From: Bacteriovoracaceae bacterium UBA6200
GTDB lineage: Bacteria > Bdellovibrionota > Bacteriovoracia > Bacteriovoracales > Bacteriovoracaceae
Assembly (NCBI GenBank): GCA_002422605.1
Contig: DISW01000001.1
Coordinates: forward strand, 129,114 to 193,113
DNA: 64,000 nt
Direction: 5' to 3'
Below, piece by piece: positions 50,053 through 58,453 of this stretch (position 1 is its first letter; every line of letters begins with the position of its first letter). Position numbers and translations under genes: made by a program. The notes under the pieces were generated by a model. That model was given only the letters and a program-made list of their open reading frames with translations, had not been told where the DNA came from and did no database searches.

Positions 50053-51246
50053 ATGAATCGAACTGATCATGTGAAAGAAGTTATTAATAGATTTCATTCT
50101 TCCTTTTACTTCTACGATCTTGATCAGTTCGAGGCTCATATAAAGAACATCAAAGAAACTCTCCATCCGGACATTAAGGTCTGGTATGCCACCAAGGCCA
50201 ATCCCTTATCGGAAATTCTTCGGATCCTGAATAAAAACGGCTTTGGCGCCGATGTGGCAAGCTTAGGTGAACTTCAACAAGCAAGACTTGCGGGCTACGG
50301 GCCTCAGGACTTGATTGCCACGGGCCCTGCAAAATCCAAAAACTATCTTGCGGCCATGATGCAGGCAGAAGTCAAATCCATCGTGATTGAAAGTCTCAAT
50401 CAGTTAAAGGATCTAAACGACATTGCCGGTAAACTTGGTCGAACTCAGGAAGTTCTTTTACGAGTTCAGCTGGACTGGAATGACGAACTTAAAAGTGTAC
50501 TAGGGGGATCTAGTATTACCCCTTTTGGTTTAGGTATCGAAGATTGGAAAACAGTCACTCTCCATGAATATAAAAATATAACCGTGAAAGGTCTTCACTG
50601 CTTTCAATGGGGTAACATACTCGACATGAAAAAGCTTGAGACAGTCTGGACTCATACCATTGAGGCCTGTCAAGAGCTGGCCTTAACGATGAGTTTCCCG
50701 CTGGAAGTTCTAGATCTGGGCGGGGGCCTTGGATTGTCCTATCAATGTGAGAATGAACTTAACTTCAAAGAAGTTCACGACCTCATTTTAAAACTTAAAA
50801 CAAAATACGAACTCAATCAGGTGTGGTTGGAACTGGGCCGCTTTTCCATTGGAAAATTTGGCTCTTATTTTACCCGCATCGTGGACGTTAAAATCGTTCG
50901 CGGTAAAGATCTCATCGTAACCGAAGGTGGAATTAATCACATGGCCCGTCCGGCCTTGGTTGGAGAATCCTTCCCTTGCGAAGCCTTCATGAATGAATCT
51001 ACTGAAACGAAGTGCTTTGCGGTTCATGGCCCTCTTTGTACCGCTCTCGATACCTTAGGCGAATTCAACCTGCCTTCAAATTTAAAAGTCGGAGACTGGC
51101 TTGAGTTTAAGCGGGCCGGTGCCTATGGTTTCTCGGAGAGTATGCCCTACTTCCTATGCCATAATCTGGTAGGAGAAGCGATGATTTATCAGGGAGAGTT
51201 GATGGTTCCTAGAATGCCGAAAACGAATCTTGAGTGGATGGTTTAA
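50053..51246 (+). CDS. lysA: Diaminopimelate decarboxylase-like PLP enzyme
   Basis: Type III PLP decarboxylase, expected to convert meso-DAP to lysine as the last step. YATKANP contains the Schiff-base lysine K48, followed by FGADVASLGEL and GGGLGLSY. The active-site segments vary from the usual LysA: ELGR for EPGR and CTALD for CxSxD. It could act on a related substrate, but its place at the end of lysC-dapB-dapA-dapD under the lysine riboswitch argues for DAP. The 397 residues are normal. Its stop overlaps a convergent PilZ gene by four bases. Confidence 0.82.
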   Translation: MNRTDHVKEVINRFHSSFYFYDLDQFEAHIKNIKETLHPDIKVWYATKANPLSEILRILNKNGFGADVASLGELQQARLAGYGPQDLIATGPAKSKNYLAAMMQAEVKSIVIESLNQLKDLNDIAGKLGRTQEVLLRVQLDWNDELKSVLGGSSITPFGLGIEDWKTVTLHEYKNITVKGLHCFQWGNILDMKKLETVWTHTIEACQELALTMSFPLEVLDLGGGLGLSYQCENELNFKEVHDLILKLKTKYELNQVWLELGRFSIGKFGSYFTRIVDVKIVRGKDLIVTEGGINHMARPALVGESFPCEAFMNESTETKCFAVHGPLCTALDTLGEFNLPSNLKVGDWLEFKRAGAYGFSESMPYFLCHNLVGEAMIYQGELMVPRMPKTNLEWMV

Positions 51247-51872
51247 ACAAACTCCAATCCCACTGCATACATCTTGGATCTTCCAATCTTTGCCCCCTTA
51301 AAGACCCTGATCGATCTTACGATACAGGCACTGTACGTAACTCCTTTGTTTGGCCGAACTATTTTAAGGGTTTGCTCAAGCCTTAGGTTTTGAACTGTCT
51401 CATCGGAAAAAGACAAACACATTCCATGTTCTGATAAATCGATTAAAAAGGCGGTTGTCACATCTGACTTCACTTCCATTTCAAAATCAATACGGTCCTC
51501 AAATTTATAAGGGATGCGGGGACTTCTACGGCGTTCAATTCCTTTGGCCATTGAGGGAATGCTTAGGACGGCAAATCTTCCATTGGAACTTAGGACCTTT
51601 GATTTAAAAACGAGGATGCCTCCTTCAAGGGCAAAGAGGACATCTTCTCCAACGGGTAGTTTTGTATCTTCGTGAAGTTCAATCTTTAATTCATTCTGTT
51701 CATTTACTTTAAGGATCAGGGCCTTCTCATTGATGACTGTTTGCCCTTCAGGGGTGCGCTTCCATACATAGGCCTGTGTCTTACAGAAGACCGCTTGGTT
51801 TATATGGGAAATGAGCTCTTCCATGGTTTGAACGTTCTTTTCATACATACTGAGGATTATACAGAGATTCAT
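51243..51872 (-). CDS. PilZ-domain protein
   Basis: Likely c-di-GMP receptor. A first domain (about 20-110) resembles the YcgR-like N-terminal beta barrel. The PilZ domain (about 113-209) carries ERRRSPR (113-119), giving RxxxR, then DLSEHG (145-150) and a final YAVGLEF. The 209-residue start is uncertain, with in-frame ATG codons at 51872, 51848 and 51824 and no clear ribosome site. It converges on lysA. The nearest GGDEF gene is 2 kb away but encodes an exported protein. Confidence 0.85.
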   Translation of the reverse strand: MNLCIILSMYEKNVQTMEELISHINQAVFCKTQAYVWKRTPEGQTVINEKALILKVNEQNELKIELHEDTKLPVGEDVLFALEGGILVFKSKVLSSNGRFAVLSIPSMAKGIERRRSPRIPYKFEDRIDFEMEVKSDVTTAFLIDLSEHGMCLSFSDETVQNLRLEQTLKIVRPNKGVTYSACIVRSIRVFKGAKIGRSKMYAVGLEFV

Positions 51873-52064
51873 TTTAGAAATATCACTCTCATAGGCTGTT
51901 TTTCTGGCTTAACTCTTTATTTTAATTCAGGAGTTTTAACTAAAAGCCTCCTTAATCTATGAACGATAGAGGGTCTAAAAGTGACCATAAAATGTTGCAC
52001 ATTGATCGCTGTTAAAATTACACACTCCTCTCAACTACTCAAAAGCTCTGGTACTCTTGATTTC

Positions 52065-52877
52065 ATGACGTTTATTATTTTCGTTCTCGGAGTCCTCTTT
52101 CAAACCGCCTTTGCTTCCGGCAATCATCCTGAGCACTTTCAGTATCAGATCTTGGATACTGATGAGACCACTTCTACCGTTACTGAGAACAGTTTCAAGT
52201 CGATTCCCTATGTGGTTTATTCACTACACTATCAAGACCTGCAAAAAGCTAAACGAACTATTGAGATCACTCATGATTGGAAAAAGCCTTTTTTTTCGGC
52301 ATGGGTTTATCCGGGAGATAAAGCAGAACATTACACCGTGAACTTTTGGGGTGGACTTGCTCGCATTCCTGGAATGAATGATGAGGCACATGCTTTAACG
52401 GCTTGCCATGAATTTGGACATCTCCTAGGAGGAAAGCCTTTCATCAAGCTTAAAGATTTCCTCTGGTCATCGTCCGAAGGTCAGTCTGATTATTTTGCCA
52501 GTGGAATTTGTTTAAAGCGCTTCTTTGCTCTTCTTCATAAAGCGAAGCCTCTTACAATTCCAGATAACATCCCGGAAGTCTCTTTCACTCAGTGCCGGGT
52601 GACCTTTGCGGAAGATAAAGATTTTCTGATCTGCCTAAATATTTCTAAGGCCATTGAAGGATTTAAACATGTTCTGAGGCATTTGACCCAGTATCAGAAG
52701 GAAGTGGCCATAGACTCTCCAAACAGGAGCGTGGTAGAGACCACCATATTTAACTCATACCCGGAAGAGCAGTGCCGGATCGATACTTTGTTTCAAGGAA
52801 GCCTGTGCTCAGAAAAGGATTTTCCCTGTACTAAGAATCAAGTCGGAAACCGCCCAAGCTGTTGGTATAAACATTAA
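52065..52877 (+). CDS. Exported zinc peptidase-like protein
   Basis: A 270-residue exported protein. I choose ATG 52065, which starts a signal peptide MTFIIFVLGVLFQTAFASG; upstream in-frame starts lack a signal. The zinc motif HEFGH (115-119) is followed by LLGGKP, and then by SEGQSDYF (137-143), where Glu138 could be the third ligand, so it may be a gluzincin-like rather than metzincin peptidase. Several cysteines suggest disulfides. I recall similar HExGH...EGQSDYF proteins in Bdellovibrio relatives but cannot confirm. It opens a run of four exported proteins on plus. Confidence 0.8.
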   Translation: MTFIIFVLGVLFQTAFASGNHPEHFQYQILDTDETTSTVTENSFKSIPYVVYSLHYQDLQKAKRTIEITHDWKKPFFSAWVYPGDKAEHYTVNFWGGLARIPGMNDEAHALTACHEFGHLLGGKPFIKLKDFLWSSSEGQSDYFASGICLKRFFALLHKAKPLTIPDNIPEVSFTQCRVTFAEDKDFLICLNISKAIEGFKHVLRHLTQYQKEVAIDSPNRSVVETTIFNSYPEEQCRIDTLFQGSLCSEKDFPCTKNQVGNRPSCWYKH

Positions 52878-52885
52878 GAAGGTAA

Positions 52886-53395
52886 ATGATGAAGGCCACT
52901 ATTCTCTTTTCTGTTCTCCTTTTTGCAACTAATGCCCTGGCATCTGCCAAGGCCAGTTATAATATCCTTGAAGGAAAGCTCCATAAAGGTGGCAGCGCCT
53001 ATACTGAAATTCTCCCCAATTCTCAAAAATTCACTGTTCGAATGGGTTATGAAATAAAAAAGAAGGCTTTAGTCCCAGTCCCATCGGAATTTTTAAAGGG
53101 CGAAGAAATCATTGATCTTCCTCTCATGTTCCAGGATGAAAGAGGATATTTGGAACTTGAGGCCCGTGGGCAAATAAAACTCGATGATGGTGTTATAAAA
53201 TTTGTAAAACGAACGACCACTGGAAAGTTAAAAGATGCATATGAAGTTCTTGTATTGCCTAGAAATGGCCGTTCTAAAATCCAGATTGTTTATCATCCTG
53301 AACTTCCGTCTGTAGGATGGTCAGATATGAAGGTCACTTTCATCAGTAAAGTTCCACTTCTTGATAATTATCAGATAAAGATGGTTATTAAATAA
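52886..53395 (+). CDS. Exported beta-rich protein, unknown
   Basis: A 169-residue protein with signal peptide MMKATILFSVLLFATNALAS and an AAGGT ribosome site (two adjacent ATG codons are possible). The mature part is predicted mostly beta, with no cysteines and basic charge. I do not recognise it. It follows the zinc peptidase by eight bases, so they are probably one transcript, and a hairpin lies after it. Confidence 0.72.
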   Translation: MMKATILFSVLLFATNALASAKASYNILEGKLHKGGSAYTEILPNSQKFTVRMGYEIKKKALVPVPSEFLKGEEIIDLPLMFQDERGYLELEARGQIKLDDGVIKFVKRTTTGKLKDAYEVLVLPRNGRSKIQIVYHPELPSVGWSDMKVTFISKVPLLDNYQIKMVIK

Positions 53396-53426
53396 AAGTT
53401 CCATACTTTTATTAAAGAAACCTTAA

Positions 53427-53451
53427 GCATGCGCCGAAAAGTTGCGCATGC
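53427..53451 (+). promoter_or_regulatory. Hairpin overlapping the next start codon
   Basis: GCATGCGC (53427-53434) pairs perfectly with GCGCATGC (53444-53451) around a 9-base loop and is followed by CTTTGTTATTT. The 3' arm contains the start codon of the next gene (53448). It could terminate the preceding transcript weakly or block translation of the next gene. Confidence 0.55.
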
Positions 53452-53834
53452 CTTTGTTATTTCTCATGCTTTTCATCAGCCAGACCTATGCCACAGTCTT
53501 TTATCCGAAGACCCCTTCGTCATGGGTTCAAATGAATAGCCTCTCTCCGGTAATTCTCACATGGGCCTACGCTGATCCGAATAAAAAATTAATTGATACT
53601 CCAAGTCTGATGGTTCAAGAATTTACTCGTACTGAGAAGCTCACCAAATTTATGCAGAAAGAAAAATTGGATTCTCATCAGTGCCGGGAAATTAAAGCTC
53701 AAAAGAAAGAAGACTGGGACCAAATCTGGTGTCTTCGGAAAGATACGGTGCTGGTGCTTCTCTCTAAGGGAGACCCCACACTCACCATCGCTCCAAAAGA
53801 AACCCTCTTAAAATGGGTTCATTCTTATGAGTAA
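53448..53834 (+). CDS. Small exported protein, unknown
   Basis: A 128-residue protein with signal peptide MPLLFLMLFISQTYA. I choose ATG 53448, which lies in a hairpin; a TTG at 53442 is also in frame and neither has a clear ribosome site. The mature part has two cysteines (SHQCREIK and IWCLRKD). It ends inside the start of the GGDEF gene (8-base overlap), so the two are coupled and may function together. I do not recognise it. Confidence 0.65.
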   Translation: MPLLFLMLFISQTYATVFYPKTPSSWVQMNSLSPVILTWAYADPNKKLIDTPSLMVQEFTRTEKLTKFMQKEKLDSHQCREIKAQKKEDWDQIWCLRKDTVLVLLSKGDPTLTIAPKETLLKWVHSYE

Positions 53835-55407
53835 GTTCATAACTCTATTAATGACTCTCCTTTTTACCTTTTCTGTTCATGCTGAAGTTTGTCTTGAACC
53901 GCTTGCAGGAATGCCGCTCACGGAACAACTCAGCTCCAATGTGACCCAGATCGCTGAAAAAGAGTGTTCAAAGAAAATAGATGATAACTACATGGACATG
54001 GTGACTGGTTGCTTAAGCGGCGGTAAGAACTCTGCCCTGGGCTTCATACAAGGCTTTATAGAGCTTGTTAAGCTTCTCCTGGTCGAAGCACCCGCTTGGC
54101 TCTGGAATGAGGCCAGCGACAAAATTGAAGAGCTTCTGAGCGGGGATCTGAATCCGATAGAAATGTCCATGAGTATTGCCCGCTTAAACATGTCTTCACA
54201 AAGTGGAATTTGGGACACGGCCAAGCAGTATTGGGATGAGTTTGTTAAATTCAGTAAAGAATTAAAAAATTCTTTGGTTTCAGAGATAAAAGGGTTTCCT
54301 TGCCTTCCCCTCCACCGCCAGAGTGAAATCATCTGTAAAGGCGTCAGTGATGTCTTTCTTTTTGTCTTCTCCCCTACCAAATTTGTCCAAGGTGCAAAGT
54401 GGGGTCTTAATACTGCCAAGGCATTGAAGAACTTCGTCCAGGAAACAAAAACCATTCAAGGAATGGAGAATGCGTCCATTGCCTCCAGACTGGATCTAGC
54501 AGCTAAATCCCTTAAAGGAACTTCAAAGGCCCCGCCTTTATTAACGATAGGAACCTCTGAACTTCGAGAAGAAATATTGCCGGATGGAAGCCGCGTCCTC
54601 CAGTATACTAAAGACATGGTTGATAAAAATGGTGTCACTCACAAGGTCACCCGGGATGTGCCAGTAGACGCGAAGACTTTGGCGATTGATTCGAACTCTG
54701 TCATCGGTAAAGAAATACTAAGTACTCTGGTTAAGGATAAGGCCGGAAGCGGCGGGCTTATATTTGTCGACGTGAACCATCTTGGTAAAACTAATTACTT
54801 TGCCGGAGGCACTCAGGCAGGAGATCAATACCTCACTCAAGTGGGAGAGTCCCTCCGAAAAAATCTACGTCCAGGTGATATGATTTTTAAAAATGGCGGG
54901 GATGAATTGGTTGTTGTCTTAGGGAGCAATAATCCCAAAGTTATAAAAGATATATCTCAGAGAATGATTAATACGGTGGATGCTAATTCAGAAGTCCGGC
55001 ATATCTTCCGCCATGAGGTGAAGACTTCTGTTCAAAAATTTAAAGACCTCAAGAAGAGTGAAACCATAGATGATTTAACCGTCCCTCTCAAAAACTCACT
55101 TTCTAGTGCGGATTTAGAATTAGCACGTTCAGATTTTACAAAATTCAAAGCGGTAAAACTCAAAGAAATTCAAAACGAATATGTTGATCAGGCAACCTAC
55201 CGTGGATCAATCTCCATTGGATCTTCTATTATTAAGAACGATGAGGATCTATCTTCAGTCCTTGCCCGGGCAGAGTCTCTGGCCACAAAAGTTAAAACGG
55301 AATACAAAAGTCGTATGGGGCATGATGTTTCCAAATATAACTCGGACCCAGTTCAGATTGAAGGTGTGAGAAGATGGTCTCCACCTGTGGCACTCATGCC
55401 TGAATAA
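53827..55407 (+). CDS. Exported GGDEF-domain protein
   Basis: A 526-residue protein with a Sec signal peptide (MSKFITLLMTLLFTFSVHA, cut before E20) and no later strong transmembrane helix. Residues 20-290 are helical, with conserved-looking cysteines C159 and C170. Residues about 310-515 form a near-complete diguanylate cyclase domain: D315 (FVDVNHL), N323, D333 (AGDQYL), an I-site RPGD at 348-351 exactly five residues before GGDEL (357-361), and SISIG near 462, with an insertion of about 75 residues before it. A GGDEF domain is normally cytoplasmic because it needs GTP, so an exported one is odd. It is coupled to the upstream small exported gene. Confidence 0.82.
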   Translation: MSKFITLLMTLLFTFSVHAEVCLEPLAGMPLTEQLSSNVTQIAEKECSKKIDDNYMDMVTGCLSGGKNSALGFIQGFIELVKLLLVEAPAWLWNEASDKIEELLSGDLNPIEMSMSIARLNMSSQSGIWDTAKQYWDEFVKFSKELKNSLVSEIKGFPCLPLHRQSEIICKGVSDVFLFVFSPTKFVQGAKWGLNTAKALKNFVQETKTIQGMENASIASRLDLAAKSLKGTSKAPPLLTIGTSELREEILPDGSRVLQYTKDMVDKNGVTHKVTRDVPVDAKTLAIDSNSVIGKEILSTLVKDKAGSGGLIFVDVNHLGKTNYFAGGTQAGDQYLTQVGESLRKNLRPGDMIFKNGGDELVVVLGSNNPKVIKDISQRMINTVDANSEVRHIFRHEVKTSVQKFKDLKKSETIDDLTVPLKNSLSSADLELARSDFTKFKAVKLKEIQNEYVDQATYRGSISIGSSIIKNDEDLSSVLARAESLATKVKTEYKSRMGHDVSKYNSDPVQIEGVRRWSPPVALMPE

Positions 55408-55420
55408 AAGGCAAAAAAAA

Positions 55421-55441
55421 GGGTGCCCTGCACGAGCACCC
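55421..55441. terminator. Hairpin after the GGDEF gene
   Basis: GGGTGC/GCACCC with a 9-base loop, preceded on plus by eight A. On minus it reads as a stem followed by eight T (a strong terminator); on plus it is followed by ATTTTAGG, giving weaker termination. Confidence 0.65.
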
Positions 55442-55590
55442 ATTTTAGGCTTTTACTTAAGGCCAGAAATCCCTCTCTGGTCAAAAATCGTCCTTGATTC
55501 TTAATTATGGCTTACATCAATCTTAAGATTAGCTTATGGTAACGGGGAACCTTTCTTTTCTTACTTTTACTAACTTATCTTAAATCTTTT

Positions 55591-55622
55591 AAAGAAATGG
55601 CCCAAATGAGGGCCATTTCTTT
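55591..55622. terminator. Long perfect bidirectional terminator
   Basis: AAAGAAATGGCCC pairs with GGGCCATTTCTTT over 13 bp around AAATGA. The A/T-rich outer arms supply the T-run in both directions. It lies eight bases after the fadD stop. The intergenic region 55408-55630 shows no open frame beyond these two hairpins. Confidence 0.88.
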
Positions 55623-55630
55623 AAAATTGT

Positions 55631-57313
55631 TTATTTTTTAGCTTCGGCCATGGCCTCAGCGCGAAGATCCTTACGCAAAATCTTACCAACGTTAGACTTT
55701 GGAAGCTCGGCTCGGAACTCGACATCCTTCGGAACTTTATAAGAAGTCATCTGCTCACGACAAAATTTAATAAGTTCTTCCGCAGTTAAAGAATCATCTT
55801 TTTTAACCACGTAGATCTTCACAGCTTCGCCTGATTTATCATTGGGTACGCCAATGGCCGCAACTTCTAAAACTTTTGGATGTTGAACGACCACATCCTC
55901 AACTTCATTTGGATAAACGTTGAATCCGGAAACTAAAATCATATCTTTTTTACGGTCAACGATTTTAACAAAGCCTTCTTCCGTCATATAACCCAAATCG
56001 CCTGTTTTAAAAAAGCCATCAGGGGTCATAACCTTTGCTGTCTCTTCAGGAAGATTATAATAGCCTTCCATCACCTGCGGACCTCTAATAGAAATTTCTC
56101 CAATCTCACCGTCTGAAACAGTCTTGCCGTCATCATCTTTAATTTCAACATCAGTTGAAGAGATAGGTAACCCAATAAACCCATTAAACTCTTTAAGAGT
56201 CATTGGATTAATACAAGCCGCTGGAGAAGTTTCGGTAAGGCCATAAGCTTCGATGAGGGGTCTTCCGGTAACTTGCTTCCATCTCTCAGCTACCGCTTTC
56301 TGAACGGCCATACCGCCACCAAGAGTGAGTTTTAATCCTGAGAAGTCGAGCTTTCTGAATTCGTCATTATTAAGAAGACCATTAAAGAGAGTGTTGACTC
56401 CAGTAAATGCTGTGAACTTCCACTTTTTCAATTCTTTTACAAAGCCTGGAATGTCACGAGGGTTTGTGATGAGAATATTAAGGGCCCCAATGGAACCAAA
56501 GACAAAGCAATTCGCTGTTAAAGAAAAAATGTGATAAAGAGGAAGTGGAGTAATAATAATTTCTTTACCGTCGGAGATGAAATTTTTGATCCAGGCACGG
56601 GCCTGAAGCATATTGGCCACCATGTTTTTATGAGTAAGGATCGCTCCTTTTGCTACACCGGTTGTTCCACCTGTGTATTGTAAGAATGCAACATCATTTA
56701 AATTAATTTCTGGTTTTTTAAAAGACTTTTCATCACCACTCGACACACATGATTTGAAATCAATAGCTTTTGCCAACTGATAATCAGGAACCATCTTCTT
56801 AACTTTCTTAATAACAAAATTTACGATGTAGTTTTTTGGAAATTTTAAAAAGTCACCAATTTGAGTCGTGATGATGTTTTTAACAGGCGTTCGCGAAAGA
56901 ACTTTTTCAAGCACATGGGCCGAGTTGGCAAAAATCACGATTGTTTCTGCCCCCGAATCCTTCATTTGATGCTCTAATTCTCTAGCTGTATAAAGAGGGT
57001 TTACATTAACTGCGACCATTCCCGCTCTTAAAATTCCAAAGAGAGCAATTGGATACTGAAGAATATTCGGCATCATGATAGCAACGCGACTGCCTTTCTT
57101 GAGCTTCAGATCATTCTGAAGATAGCTCGCAAACTTTTTGCTATAAAGATCAATCTCTCCATAACTTAGAGTTGTTCCCATATTGTGAAACGCTGGATGA
57201 GTCTTAAATTTTGTGAAAGACATTTCAAGCATCTCGTTAATTGATGAATACTCATTGAGATCAATTTCATAAGGAACTCCGGCATCGTATGCCTTGTACC
57301 ATGTTTTTGTCAT
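55631..57313 (-). CDS. fadD: Long-chain acyl-CoA synthetase
   Basis: Activates fatty acids to acyl-CoA via acyl-AMP. The AMP-binding P-loop YTGGTTGVAKGA and the adenylation block AYGLTETSPAA are clear, with the C-terminal hinge region DRKKDMILVSGFNVYPNEVE. The 560 residues fit FadD. It follows the HPF gene by 15 bases on the same strand. In a predatory relative this enzyme would serve growth on prey lipids, which is inference only. Confidence 0.95.
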   Translation of the reverse strand: MTKTWYKAYDAGVPYEIDLNEYSSINEMLEMSFTKFKTHPAFHNMGTTLSYGEIDLYSKKFASYLQNDLKLKKGSRVAIMMPNILQYPIALFGILRAGMVAVNVNPLYTARELEHQMKDSGAETIVIFANSAHVLEKVLSRTPVKNIITTQIGDFLKFPKNYIVNFVIKKVKKMVPDYQLAKAIDFKSCVSSGDEKSFKKPEINLNDVAFLQYTGGTTGVAKGAILTHKNMVANMLQARAWIKNFISDGKEIIITPLPLYHIFSLTANCFVFGSIGALNILITNPRDIPGFVKELKKWKFTAFTGVNTLFNGLLNNDEFRKLDFSGLKLTLGGGMAVQKAVAERWKQVTGRPLIEAYGLTETSPAACINPMTLKEFNGFIGLPISSTDVEIKDDDGKTVSDGEIGEISIRGPQVMEGYYNLPEETAKVMTPDGFFKTGDLGYMTEEGFVKIVDRKKDMILVSGFNVYPNEVEDVVVQHPKVLEVAAIGVPNDKSGEAVKIYVVKKDDSLTAEELIKFCREQMTSYKVPKDVEFRAELPKSNVGKILRKDLRAEAMAEAKK

Positions 57314-57328
57314 CTGACTCTCCGGTCT

Positions 57329-57589
57329 TTATTTCATTTGATTTTGAATTTTTTGAATAACTAAGTCGAATGTTTTGTAGAGATCATCTGCCTGCGCTTT
57401 GGCAAAGTATTCTTGCTGACCATTATGGATAGATACTTCTGAGCAATGGTTTATTCCTTCTGTCCAACAAGTCCAATGAACATTGGAGCCTGGACCGAAC
57501 CACTTTGAAAACTTTTCTGACTTTTCACGAATCATCTGATCAAGTGCCGGTGTGTGTTCCATGTGGCGGAATGTGATGTTTAAATTCAT
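57329..57589 (-). CDS. Short ribosome hibernation factor-like protein (HPF/RaiA)
   Basis: An 86-residue protein with the S30AE-family start LNITFRHMEHTPALDQMIREKSEKFSKWF, the alpha/beta fold that lies in the 30S decoding channel. The second half QQEYFAKAQADDLYKTFDLVIQKIQNQM also fits. It is slightly shorter than the short HPF of E. coli (95 residues), and has two unusual Trp/Cys residues near WTCWTEG. AAGGAGA precedes the start. It sits in one unit with fadD, so hibernation and lipid activation would be co-expressed. Confidence 0.85.
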   Translation of the reverse strand: MNLNITFRHMEHTPALDQMIREKSEKFSKWFGPGSNVHWTCWTEGINHCSEVSIHNGQQEYFAKAQADDLYKTFDLVIQKIQNQMK

Positions 57590-57693
57590 AATTTTCTCCT
57601 TAAAAAGTTCATCTAAAAGTATAAGGGCATAGTGTGTGTGACTATGAGTATCAACTACCTTAATATTGAAAATTTAATGGATACCCGACAGGG

Positions 57694-58428
57694 CTACTTC
57701 TTCCTAAGGACCATTCTTACTGCGGCCGGAAGAATATCAGCAGGAAGATCCATGAAGCTTCGATGGGGAACAAAACCATATTGTCCGTAATAGTAAAAAT
57801 AGATGATGTTGAACTGAGCGTTGTTAAGCTCCTGCTCAAGATCAAGAGAGTCAAGTATTCGCCTGATAGGGGTCCACTTCCCAAACATCTGCCAAAGGGT
57901 ATTTGTTTCATCAATCATGAAACCGTCAGGGATAAAAAGCTTTTTACGATGGACCATTGTTTCTGCAACAAAGATGCCTCGATTGGTTAAATGGTCCCGG
58001 ATTAGCTGGTAATAGCTTGAACGGTCAGGATTGGCGGTGAGGCAATGAAGAAGGTGGGAGTCTACAATAATATCGTATTGCTCTGGCAGTGTTAAATCGG
58101 GATGAGTGACATCTCCCTGAATCGTTAAAACGTCCTGACCTTCTAGAGCAAAAATATTTTTGGCCTGTTCAAGTGCTGTTGGTGAAAAATCGACCACCGT
58201 AACTTTGGCGCCAAGTTTGGCGAGAAGTAGAGCAACGCCTCCCCTCCCCGCTCCTGTTTCAAGAATTCGCAGACTACTCCAGTCAGCTTCTGGTAAGAAC
58301 CGGTCTTTTGATTCAATGGCAAAATGATAAAGTCCCTTGGAATAAGTAGTGACTTCAGAATGAAGCTCCGCTGTGGAACGATTATTTTCTGATTGATAAG
58401 ACTCTTCGTAGTACGGCTGTAAACTCAT
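57694..58428 (-). CDS. SAM-dependent class I methyltransferase
   Basis: A Rossmann methyltransferase of 244 residues. ETGAGRGGVALLLAKLG is motif I, VTVVDFSPTALEQA motif II and QYDIIVDSHLLHCL motif III/IV. The substrate is unknown. No partner gene: an HPF gene lies 104 bases downstream on the same strand and a hydrolase gene is divergent 25 bases away. Confidence 0.9.
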   Translation of the reverse strand: MSLQPYYEESYQSENNRSTAELHSEVTTYSKGLYHFAIESKDRFLPEADWSSLRILETGAGRGGVALLLAKLGAKVTVVDFSPTALEQAKNIFALEGQDVLTIQGDVTHPDLTLPEQYDIIVDSHLLHCLTANPDRSSYYQLIRDHLTNRGIFVAETMVHRKKLFIPDGFMIDETNTLWQMFGKWTPIRRILDSLDLEQELNNAQFNIIYFYYYGQYGFVPHRSFMDLPADILPAAVRMVLRKK

Positions 58429-58453
58429 TTAAAAAAGTGTAAGATGTTTAGCT

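Noticed and set aside
53988..54455. 155-residue antisense frame within the GGDEF gene
   Set aside because: No ribosome site and no recognisable sequence; the plus-strand gene has a clear signal peptide and domain.
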